A stretch of 11,115 bases of DNA from NCBI GenBank assembly GCA_029065825.1, contig JAIEHQ010000131.1:1-11115 (forward strand), in the 5' to 3' direction. A program made the position numbers and the translations under genes. The DNA comes from Alistipes sp. GTDB taxonomy: Bacteria; Bacteroidota; Bacteroidia; Bacteroidales; Rikenellaceae. The notes below the pieces were generated by a model, which had not been told where the DNA came from, did no database searches, and saw nothing but the letters and a program-made list of their open reading frames with translations. This document shows, piece after piece, positions 1-6,394 of the stretch. Each line of letters starts with the position of its first letter. The first letter of the stretch is position 1.

Positions 1-3000
1 CTCCTGGCCCCGCAGCGCCTCCGGATTGCTCAGCTCCGACAGCTGGGTCTTGCACATGTTGCGGATGATGACCGCATAGTCGTCCAGCGGGTGTGCCGAA
101 AGGTAGAGTCCGATCATCTCGCGCTCCTTGTTCAGCGTTTCGAGCGTGCTCCAGTCCTCGCACACGGGCGTGGTCGGGCGCTGTATATCGACCGTATCGC
201 CTCCGCCTCCGAAGAGACTCTGCTGGGCGTTGTTCTTTTCGGCCTGGAACCGCTGTCCGTAGCGGACGAGCTGCTCCAGGAAGGTCGTGCCGTTCGAGTC
301 GCGCATGTCGCTTCCGAAGAATTTCCCGCGATGGAAGTCGGTAATCGAGTCGAACCCTCCGGCCAAAGCCATATTTTCCAGACATTTGCGGTTCACGACC
401 GAGTAATTGACCCGCTCCATGAAGTCGTAGATGTCCTTGAACCGTCCGTTCTGCTGCCGCTCCCGCACGATGCTCTCCACGGCCGCCTCGCCGACACCCT
501 TTACGGCCGCCAGTCCGAAGCGCACGTCCCCCTGCGTATTGGAGGAGAAGGTGTTCGTCGATTCGTTGATGTCCGGACCCAACACCCGGATGCCCATGCG
601 CTTGCACTCGCTCATGTAGAGCGTGATCTGCTTGATGTCCGAGAGGTTGCGGCTCAGCAGCGCCGCCATGAACTCGGAAGGGTAGTGGGCCTTCAGGTAG
701 CCGGTCTGGTAGGCGATGTATGCGTAGCAGGTCGAGTGCGACTTGTTAAAGGCATAGGAGGCGAACGCCTCCCAGTCGCTCCAGATCTTGTCGCAGATCT
801 TCTCGTCGTGTCCCCGCTCCTTGCAGCCGTCGATGAATTTGGGCTTCATCTTGTCCAGCACGTCGCGCTTCTTCTTGCCCATCGCCTTGCGCAGCGTGTC
901 GGCCTCGCCGCCGGTAAATCCGGCGAGCTTCTGGGAGAGGAGCATGACCTGCTCCTGATAGACCGTGATGCCGTAAGTATCGCTCAGATACTCCTCCATG
1001 TCGGCTATGTCGTAGGTCACGGGTTCCAGACCGTGCTTTCGGGCGATGAAGTTGGGGATGTACTCCATCGGGCCGGGCCGGTAGAGTGCGTTCATGGCGA
1101 TCAGGTCCTCGAAGCGGTTGGGCTTCAGGTTGCGCAGGTGCTTCTTCATGCCGGGGGACTCGAACTGGAACAGGCCGGTCGTGTCGCCGCGACTGAAGAC
1201 CTCGTAGGTGGGCATGTCGTCCAGCGACACGGCATCTATGTCGATATCCACTCCGTGGACGTTGCGTATGTTGGTCAGCGCATCCTTGATGATGGAGAGG
1301 GTTCTCAGCCCCAGGAAGTCCATTTTGATCAGGCCGACGCTCTCCACCTCCTTGCCTTCGAACTCGACCACGTTCAGGTCGGCATCCTTGGCGATGGCCA
1401 TCGGTGCGAACTTCTCCAGGTCGTCCTGGCCGATGATCACGCCGCAGGCGTGGACACCGGTCTGGCGGATCGAACCTTCCAGCTTCTCGGCGTATTTGAG
1501 CGTATTGCGGATCAACTGGTTCGGCGACTCCCGCTCGGCCGCCAGCTCGGGCGACTCCTTGTAGCAGAAGTCGAACGGAGTCTCGCCCGCCTTCTTGTCG
1601 GGAGTTACCTTGTCGGGCACCAGCTTGGCGAGCCGGTCGCTCTCCGAGAGGGCGAGTTTCTCGACGCGGGCCACGTCGCGGATGGCCAGCTTCGGGGCCA
1701 TCGTGCCGAACGTGACGATCTGGGCGACCCGCTTCTGTCCGTATTTCTGCACGCAGTAGCGCAACACGTCGGCGCGGCCGTCCTCGTCGAAATCGACATC
1801 GACATCCGGCAGCGAGATACGTTCGGGATTGAGGAATCGCTCGAACAGCAGGTCGTATTGAAGCGGGTCTATATTCGTAATCTTCAGACAATATGCCACG
1901 ACCGATCCGGCCGCCGAGCCTCGTCCGGGTCCTACCGAAACGCCCATTTCGCGCGCCGCGCGAATGTAGTCCCAGACGATGAGGAAGTAACCCGGGAAGC
2001 CCATCCATTCGATCGTCTTCAGCTCGTAGCGGATGCGCTCCTCGACCCGAGCGTCGAGCGTCTCTCCGTAGCGCAGGTGCGCTCCCTTGTAGGTCAAGTC
2101 CTTGAGGTAGCAGAACTGTTTGGCGATCATCAGCTTGTCGTTTCTGTCGCGATCCTCCGCCGCCCATTTTTCGAGCGCCTCCACGCTTGCGCACGCCTCC
2201 AGTTCCTCCGACCACTCCTCGTCCTTGAGTTTTTTCCGAAGCGACTCCCGCAATTCGTCGAACGGCATCGCGAAGTCGGGCGGCGGCGGGAAGTTGGGCA
2301 TCAGGGGGGCATGGGTCAGCTTGTACTCTTCGACTTTGTCGGCGATTTCGAGTGTGGTGGCGAGCGCTTCGGGATGGTCCGGGAAGAGCTGCGCCATCTC
2401 TTCGGGCGACTTCAGATATTCCTGAAAGGTGTAGCGCATCCGGTTGGGGTCGTCCAGATCGCGCCCCGTATTGAGGCAGATCAGGTGGTCGTGCGCCGCA
2501 GCGTCCTCGGCCAGAATGAAGTGCACGTCGTTCGAACAGATATACTTCACGCCGCATTCGGCCGCCAGTTCCAGCAGCACCTTATTGACCCGCAGCTGGT
2601 TCTCGTACACGTCGGCATCCTTGCGCGCATCGCCCGAGGGATGCAGCTGCAACTCGAGGTAGTAATCGTCGCCGAAGACCCCCTTGAACCAGCGCACGAT
2701 CCTCTCGGCCTCGGCCCGGTCGTTGCGCATGATCGCCTGGGGCACCTCGCCGCCCAGACAGGCCGAGCAGCAGATCAGCCCCTCGTGGTACTCTTCGAGC
2801 AGTTTCTTGTCGATGCGGGGCTTGTAGTAGAATCCTTCCGTAAAGGAGTAGGATACGATCTTGCAGAGGTTGTGGTAGCCTTCGAGGTTTTTGGCCAGCA
2901 GAATCAGGTGGTCGCCGGCCTTCTCGTCCTTGTCCTTCTCGAAGCGGTTGCGCACCACATAGACCTCGCACCCCAGGATCGGCTTGATGCCCGCGTCGGT

Positions 3001-3165
3001 GGCTACGTCGTGGAAATTCTTCACGCCGTACATGTTGCCGTGGTCCGTAATCGCCAACGACTTCATGCCGAGTGCTTTCGCGCGCTTTATGAGCGGCGAT
3101 ACGGCGGCGGCGCCGTCCAGAATCGAATATTGGGTATGGACATGAAGGTGTACGAACTCCGGCAT
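1..3165 (-). CDS. dnaE: DNA polymerase III alpha subunit, 3' end cut off by the window
   Basis: Catalytic subunit of the replicative polymerase, which extends DNA at the fork in the holoenzyme. I read all 1055 minus-strand codons from the ATG at 3165 to the left edge without a stop. The N-terminal PHP domain shows HLHVHTQYS (residues 6-14) and TDHGNMYG (40-47). The C-family polymerase core has GPGRGSAAGS and the acidic run PDVDVDFDEDGR, which places the metal-binding aspartates at D456 and D458, with the third at D616 in KMDFLGLRTL. A helix-hairpin-helix follows (AAVKGVGE, about 886-893), then GLYLSAHPLDDY near the edge. Bacteroidota DnaE proteins are, from memory, roughly 1230-1250 residues, so most of the OB-fold and the tau-binding tail lie outside the window. 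The ATG at 3165 sits about 23 bases after a good promoter and opens directly into the PHP motif. The gene contains no TTA, CTA or TCA codon. Identity is very secure; it is partial only because of the window edge. Confidence 0.98.
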   Translation of the reverse strand, partial: MPEFVHLHVHTQYSILDGAAAVSPLIKRAKALGMKSLAITDHGNMYGVKNFHDVATDAGIKPILGCEVYVVRNRFEKDKDEKAGDHLILLAKNLEGYHNLCKIVSYSFTEGFYYKPRIDKKLLEEYHEGLICCSACLGGEVPQAIMRNDRAEAERIVRWFKGVFGDDYYLELQLHPSGDARKDADVYENQLRVNKVLLELAAECGVKYICSNDVHFILAEDAAAHDHLICLNTGRDLDDPNRMRYTFQEYLKSPEEMAQLFPDHPEALATTLEIADKVEEYKLTHAPLMPNFPPPPDFAMPFDELRESLRKKLKDEEWSEELEACASVEALEKWAAEDRDRNDKLMIAKQFCYLKDLTYKGAHLRYGETLDARVEERIRYELKTIEWMGFPGYFLIVWDYIRAAREMGVSVGPGRGSAAGSVVAYCLKITNIDPLQYDLLFERFLNPERISLPDVDVDFDEDGRADVLRYCVQKYGQKRVAQIVTFGTMAPKLAIRDVARVEKLALSESDRLAKLVPDKVTPDKKAGETPFDFCYKESPELAAERESPNQLIRNTLKYAEKLEGSIRQTGVHACGVIIGQDDLEKFAPMAIAKDADLNVVEFEGKEVESVGLIKMDFLGLRTLSIIKDALTNIRNVHGVDIDIDAVSLDDMPTYEVFSRGDTTGLFQFESPGMKKHLRNLKPNRFEDLIAMNALYRPGPMEYIPNFIARKHGLEPVTYDIADMEEYLSDTYGITVYQEQVMLLSQKLAGFTGGEADTLRKAMGKKKRDVLDKMKPKFIDGCKERGHDEKICDKIWSDWEAFASYAFNKSHSTCYAYIAYQTGYLKAHYPSEFMAALLSRNLSDIKQITLYMSECKRMGIRVLGPDINESTNTFSSNTQGDVRFGLAAVKGVGEAAVESIVRERQQNGRFKDIYDFMERVNYSVVNRKCLENMALAGGFDSITDFHRGKFFGSDMRDSNGTTFLEQLVRYGQRFQAEKNNAQQSLFGGGGDTVDIQRPTTPVCEDWSTLETLNKEREMIGLYLSAHPLDDYAVIIRNMCKTQLSELSNPEALRGQE

Positions 3166-3188
3166 AACAGCTGCTATTATTCCGACTA

Positions 3189-3221
3189 CAAAGATACGAA
3201 TAAGCCGAGCGCAAAAGCAAA
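3189..3221 (-). promoter_or_regulatory. dnaE promoter, Bacteroidota type
   Basis: On the minus strand, a -33 box TTTG (3218-3221) is followed after 21 bases by a -7 box TATCTTTG (3189-3196), fitting the TTTG / TAnnTTTG pattern of the Bacteroidota primary sigma factor. Transcription would begin a few bases after 3189, leaving a leader of about 15-20 bases before the dnaE ATG at 3165. The promoter forms one half of the repeat element at 3189-3259. Confidence 0.75.
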
Positions 3222-3259
3222 TTTATTTGCGATTTTGCCGAGGCGGAGTATCTAAGGCG
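3189..3259. repeat. Promoter-bearing quasi-palindromic repeat, copy 1
   Basis: This 71-base element matches 11045-11115 at roughly 80 percent with two single-base gaps, by hand alignment. The shared blocks are CAAAGRTACGAA, CGAGCGCA, AAGCAA, TGCCGAGGC and GGAGTATCTAAG. Most differences fall in a ten-base centre (3221-3230). The outer ends are imperfect inverted repeats, CAAAGATAC (3189-3197) against GTATCTAAG (3248-3256). The centre folds as GCAAA (3217-3221), loop TTTA, TTTGC (3226-3230), and an outer GCAAAA/TTTTGC pair extends the stem. The left half is the dnaE promoter. From memory, similar intergenic elements are common in Bacteroidales genomes; I could not check this. Confidence 0.7.
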
Positions 3260-3344
3260 GAGTCAAAGATAGCGAAAAAAACGCAAGATTGCGCTGCCGT
3301 CGGGCGAAGAATCGCAAAATCGCCGTTCGCTTCCCGCGCTCCGC

Positions 3345-3375
3345 TTGTGGCAGCATAATTGCGGGAGTATGTCCG
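3345..3375 (+). promoter_or_regulatory. Weak candidate promoter for the DUF2007 gene
   Basis: A plus-strand TTG (3345-3347) lies 20 bases before TATGTCCG (3368-3375), which keeps four of the six fixed bases of TAnnTTTG. It would give a leader of about 15-20 bases before the ATG at 3398. A competing candidate is the right half of the repeat element, TTTG (3226-3229), 19 bases, TATCTAAG (3249-3256). Neither is strong. Confidence 0.25.
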
Positions 3376-3397
3376 AAACCGTAAATTATCGTCCGTT

Positions 3398-3613
3398 ATG
3401 AAAAGAGAGGAAACACTGGTCGTATTGAGGGAGTACGATTCGATCTCGGAGGCCGAAATGGCCAAATCCATCCTTACGGGAGCGGGTATCTACGCCACCA
3501 TCCGCAACGAATACATGGCGGCGATCTATCCCATCGGAGCCATGCCCGCCCAAATCGTGGTCCGGAGCAGCGACAGCGCCCGCGCGATGCGGCTGCTCGA
3601 CAAACTGCCGTAG
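3398..3613 (+). CDS. Small DUF2007-family protein, role unknown
   Basis: Encodes 71 residues that look like the DUF2007 family (Pfam name: putative prokaryotic signal transducing protein), whose molecular role is not established. The family pattern is visible: a first strand (TLVVLREYD, residues 6-14), a helix with SEAEMAKSILTGAGI (17-31), a second strand ATIRNEYMAAIYP (33-45), and a closing strand and helix, AQIVVRSSDSARAMRLLDKL (51-70). This resembles a ferredoxin-like alpha-beta fold. There is no signal peptide or membrane segment, so it is probably cytosolic. I chose the ATG at 3398; an in-frame TTG at 3359 would add 13 residues that do not resemble the family. The gene stands alone on the plus strand, divergent from dnaE, and its stop lies only 7 bases from the stop of the convergent aroE. 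Confidence 0.85.
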   Translation: MKREETLVVLREYDSISEAEMAKSILTGAGIYATIRNEYMAAIYPIGAMPAQIVVRSSDSARAMRLLDKLP

Positions 3614-3620
3614 CAGCCGG

Positions 3621-4373
3621 CTATCTGTCGTTCCAGATTTCCCAGGAGCGCTCGGCCTGGCGGACGAACATCTCCTGTCCGTTGCAGATCCGCGCCCCCT
3701 GCCGTGCGCCCAGTTCGAGAAAGCGGGTGCGTTCCGGATTGTAGATCAGATCGAACAGCAGGTGCTCCGGGGTAAGGGAGGCGTAGGGGATCGGGGGCGC
3801 TTCGTCCGCACGGGGAGACATCCCGACGGGCGTGGCGTTGATGATCAACCGGTGCGAGGCCATGATCCGCGGGGTAAGTTCCCCGTAACCGTAACAACGT
3901 TCGCCGTTCTCTTCCCGGGGCGTGCGCGACACCCTGTCGTAGCCGATTCCCATCCGCCGCAGCACATACCGCACCGCTTCCGATGCGCCGCCCGTGCCCA
4001 ATACGAGCGCCCGTTCGGGGGCGGTGCCGGCGAGGAAGCGCTCCAGTGAAGAACTCAGGCCCGCCGCATCGGTATTGTAGCCGACAAGCTGCCCGCCGCT
4101 TGTCCGCCGCACGCAATTGACCGCACCGATCCGCCGTGCCTCCTCCGACAGATCGTCGAGAAACGGGAGAATCTGCCGCTTGTAGGGAATCGTCACGTTG
4201 AACCCGCACAACTCGGGCATCCGCTCCAGCAGCCCGGGCAGTTTCTCGATGGTGTCGAGTTCGAAAAGGTCGTACCTGCAGCCCTCGATCCGCTCGCGGG
4301 CGAACTTCTCCGTGAAATAGGCCGCCGAGCGGGAGTGGCCGAGCGGAAATCCGATCAGTCCGTAGCGTCTCAT
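3621..4373 (-). CDS. aroE: Shikimate dehydrogenase
   Basis: Cytosolic NADPH-dependent reduction of 3-dehydroshikimate to shikimate, the fourth step of the common pathway to chorismate and aromatic amino acids. The protein has 250 residues, normal for the short Bacteroidota form. The substrate-binding half shows GFPLGHSRS (8-16), NVTIPYK (59-65) with catalytic Lys65, AVN (84-86) and GYNTD (98-102) with catalytic Asp102. The cofactor half shows the glycine-rich loop LGTGGASEAV (125-134), SRT (149-151) where many homologues have NRT, NATPVGM (179-185), DLIYNPERT (208-216) and NGQEMFVRQA (231-240) with the substrate-contacting Gln239. The ATG at 4373 lies 6 bases after the stop of the DUF368 gene, so the two are almost certainly co-transcribed. 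It is the last gene of the minus-strand run, and no clear terminator hairpin is visible after its stop. Confidence 0.95.
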   Translation of the reverse strand: MRRYGLIGFPLGHSRSAAYFTEKFARERIEGCRYDLFELDTIEKLPGLLERMPELCGFNVTIPYKRQILPFLDDLSEEARRIGAVNCVRRTSGGQLVGYNTDAAGLSSSLERFLAGTAPERALVLGTGGASEAVRYVLRRMGIGYDRVSRTPREENGERCYGYGELTPRIMASHRLIINATPVGMSPRADEAPPIPYASLTPEHLLFDLIYNPERTRFLELGARQGARICNGQEMFVRQAERSWEIWNDR

Positions 4374-4379
4374 GCCGCT

Positions 4380-5306
4380 CTATCTTTTTGCCGGCTCCAT
4401 ACGCTGCGCCACGCGCCTGCCGACGTACTCGATGACGAAAATCAGCAGAAATCCCGCAACGGCCAGGGCGACTCCCTGCCACAGATGGGCCTCGGGGCCA
4501 GTGGGGAGCATGTTGCGCTCGACCAGCGGATGGAGCGCTCCGTGCGAATCGGCATAGTATTCGACCGTCTCCTTCCAGGGCCACACCTTGTTGAGCGATC
4601 CGATCATGAAGCCCATCAGCAGCGAGATGGTCAGGTCGTGCTGCTTGCGCAGCAGCCACGAGAGCAGGTGCGAGAAGCTGATGATTCCGGCGCAGGCACC
4701 GACGGCGAAGAGCGCCAGAACGGGAATGTTCAACTCGCTCACGGCCTGCAGGATGAACTGGTACTTGCCGAGCAGCAGCAGGATGAAGGCTCCCGATATT
4801 CCGGGCAGGATCATCGCGCAGATGGCGATCGCACCCGAGAGCATCACGAACCACCATGTGTCGGGAGTCTGGGCTGGGGTGGCGACCGTTATCCAGAAAG
4901 CGATACCCGTGCCGAGCAGCAGTCCGATCGCCGAAGTCGCATTCCAGCGGGCAACCTCCCGGGCCACCCACAGCGCCGAGGCGATGATCAGACCGAAAAA
5001 GAAGGACCAGACCTCGATGGGATGGTTCGCGAGCAGGTAGGTCATCAGGCGCGCGAGCGAAAAGACGGCGACAGCGATGCCCGCGAACACCGCGAGCAGA
5101 AAGTTGCCGTTGATGTGGTGCCAGAACTCCCCGAGGCGGAACCGTCCCAGCAGCCTGACCGCCTCCGTGTCGAAACTCCTGATCGAATCGAGCAGTTCGC
5201 CGTAGATTCCCGAAATGAATGCGATCGTTCCGCCCGAAACTCCGGGAACGACATCGGCCATGCCCATCGCACAACCTTTCAGCAGCAATACCAGATATTT
5301 GAACAT
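4380..5306 (-). CDS. DUF368 membrane protein, PopT-like undecaprenyl phosphate translocase
   Basis: A 308-residue integral inner-membrane protein of the DUF368 family. Members called PopT have been shown in other bacteria to recycle the lipid carrier undecaprenyl phosphate across the membrane for peptidoglycan and glycan synthesis; transferring that role here is inference. The family mark, a duplicated loop, is clear: GMADVVPGVSGGTIAFISG (15-33) and AMILPGISGAFILLLLGKY (164-182). The halves probably form an inverted repeat around the transport path. Hydrophobic segments lie at about 65-92, 98-115, 123-142, 152-185, 192-216 and 275-295, and the C-terminus is positively charged (VGRRVAQRMEPAKR). 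It is followed 6 bases later by aroE and preceded by a 74-base gap after mnmA that holds a possible promoter. The family call is firm, the substrate less so. It has no TTA, CTA or TCA codon. Confidence 0.9.
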   Translation of the reverse strand: MFKYLVLLLKGCAMGMADVVPGVSGGTIAFISGIYGELLDSIRSFDTEAVRLLGRFRLGEFWHHINGNFLLAVFAGIAVAVFSLARLMTYLLANHPIEVWSFFFGLIIASALWVAREVARWNATSAIGLLLGTGIAFWITVATPAQTPDTWWFVMLSGAIAICAMILPGISGAFILLLLGKYQFILQAVSELNIPVLALFAVGACAGIISFSHLLSWLLRKQHDLTISLLMGFMIGSLNKVWPWKETVEYYADSHGALHPLVERNMLPTGPEAHLWQGVALAVAGFLLIFVIEYVGRRVAQRMEPAKR

Positions 5307-5334
5307 AAATCCCTGCGTTTTGAAAATACGGCGG

Positions 5335-5342
5335 CAAAATTA
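5335..5342 (-). promoter_or_regulatory. Possible -7 box of an internal promoter before the DUF368 gene
   Basis: TAATTTTG on the minus strand fits TAnnTTTG exactly and lies 28 bases before the ATG at 5306, in the only sizeable gap of the operon. No TTTG is found at the expected distance upstream; the nearest approximation is TGTG at 23 bases. The box overlaps a weak AT-rich inverted repeat (ATTAATC at 5339-5345, GATCAAT at 5352-5358). It may let the transporter and aroE be expressed apart from the upstream genes. Confidence 0.35.
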
Positions 5343-5380
5343 ATCTTTTTCGATCAATGCCGCCCCACATTCGGTAGAAA

Positions 5381-6394
5381 TTACTCGGCGCGCTCCAGAA
5401 TTCCGCCGGCGACGACCCGGTCGCCGCGATAGAGCACGACGGCCTGCCCCGGAGCCGGGGCCCATGCCGGATCCGCCAGCTCCAGCCGCAGTCCCGTGCG
5501 GGTCGGCGCGATGCGGACCGCACCTTCGGGATTCCGGCCTACGCCCCGCACCACCGCACGTATGTCCTCCGCGCCGAGCACTTCGTCGCGATCGACCATG
5601 CGGCAGCCGCTCAGTTCGAGGGTGTGTCGCCACAGCAGTGCGTCGCTCCCGGCCACGAGCCGATTGCCGGCCGTATCGACGGCTACCACCGCCATTCCTT
5701 CCGCCAGCGCCAGCCCCTTGCGCTGGCCGATGGTGTAGAGCGCCGCTCCTTCGTGGCAGCCGATCGTGCGGCCCGACGTATCGACTACCGCCCCCGGACG
5801 CAATCCGGGCAGCCGCAGCCGCAGGAAATCCCGGCATTTCATTCCGCCCAGGAAACAGATCCCCATGCTCTCGCGCATGCCGGGATGCTCCGCCGCGAGT
5901 TCCCGCTTGATCCGCTCGCCCATCGGGGCGACCGTCCTGCGCAGCACCTCCTGCGGAATATTCCATAAATAATAGGATTGATCCTTGCGCTCGTCGCGCG
6001 CACGAGTCACGTAATATTTGCCGTTGTACTCCGTGATCCGGAAATAGTGTCCCGTCGCCAGAAAAGGGATCCCCAGCCGGTCGGCCTCCGCAAGCAGCTC
6101 CGGCCATTTGATCCGGCTGTTGCAGACCGTGCAGGGCACGGGTGTCCGCCCCGTGCGGTATGCCTCCGTGAAGTAATCGATCACTTCGCGCCCGAACCGG
6201 GCAGCGACGGAGCGGAAATGCAGCGGTATGCCGAGGCGTTCGGCCTGCTGCCGCACCCGGCTCTCGAAATTCCGGTCGTCGGTCATGCCGAGCGTGAGGG
6301 CCGCGACCTGAAAACCTGCTTCGCGCAGGATGGCGACGGCGGCCGTGCTGTCGATTCCGCCGCTGAAAGCAAGCAGTACCCGGCGGTCGTTCAT
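5381..6394 (-). CDS. mnmA: tRNA-specific 2-thiouridylase (U34 of Lys, Glu and Gln tRNAs)
   Basis: Adenylates and then thiolates U34 in the anticodon of the tRNAs for Lys, Glu and Gln, giving 2-thiouridine; it acts in the cytosol with a persulfide donor relay. The 337-residue protein starts with a PP-loop, SGGIDS (11-16), where SGGVDS is the usual form. The tRNA-binding and catalytic segment GRTPVPCTVCN (82-92) carries Cys91, aligned to the first catalytic cysteine, and GICFLGG (178-184) carries Cys180, aligned to the second. Also seen are ATGHYFR (113-119), DQSYYLW (138-144) and YTIGQRKGL (220-228). It is somewhat shorter than the roughly 360-370 residues usual for MnmA. The ATG at 6394 overlaps the protease stop as ATGA, and the N-terminus leads straight into the PP-loop, so longer starts are unlikely. 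Some Bacteroidota carry several MnmA-like paralogues, so it may not be the only copy. Confidence 0.92.
   Translation of the reverse strand: MNDRRVLLAFSGGIDSTAAVAILREAGFQVAALTLGMTDDRNFESRVRQQAERLGIPLHFRSVAARFGREVIDYFTEAYRTGRTPVPCTVCNSRIKWPELLAEADRLGIPFLATGHYFRITEYNGKYYVTRARDERKDQSYYLWNIPQEVLRRTVAPMGERIKRELAAEHPGMRESMGICFLGGMKCRDFLRLRLPGLRPGAVVDTSGRTIGCHEGAALYTIGQRKGLALAEGMAVVAVDTAGNRLVAGSDALLWRHTLELSGCRMVDRDEVLGAEDIRAVVRGVGRNPEGAVRIAPTRTGLRLELADPAWAPAPGQAVVLYRGDRVVAGGILERAE

Noticed and set aside
91..3255. Plus-strand open frame of 1054 codons covering nearly all of the dnaE region
   Set aside because: It lies exactly codon-in-register opposite dnaE and is open only because dnaE has no TTA, CTA or TCA codons. 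The translated product has no recognisable domain, while the minus strand reads as a clean DnaE.
3615..3622. AGCCGGCT palindrome between the convergent DUF2007 and aroE stops as a shared terminator
   Set aside because: An eight-base perfect palindrome leaves no loop, and the alternative TAGC/GCTA stem is only four pairs with no T-tract on either side.
5339..5358. AT-rich inverted repeat (ATTAATC / GATCAAT) after mnmA as a terminator
   Set aside because: The stem is only seven pairs, includes a wobble, has almost no GC, and lacks a proper U-tract. It also overlaps a candidate -7 box, so terminator function is not supported.
3526..5523. Minus-strand open frame of 665 codons across aroE and the DUF368 gene
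   Set aside because: It is a different frame from both recognised genes, rich in Arg, Gly and Pro as expected for an off-frame reading of GC-rich DNA, and it has no domains.
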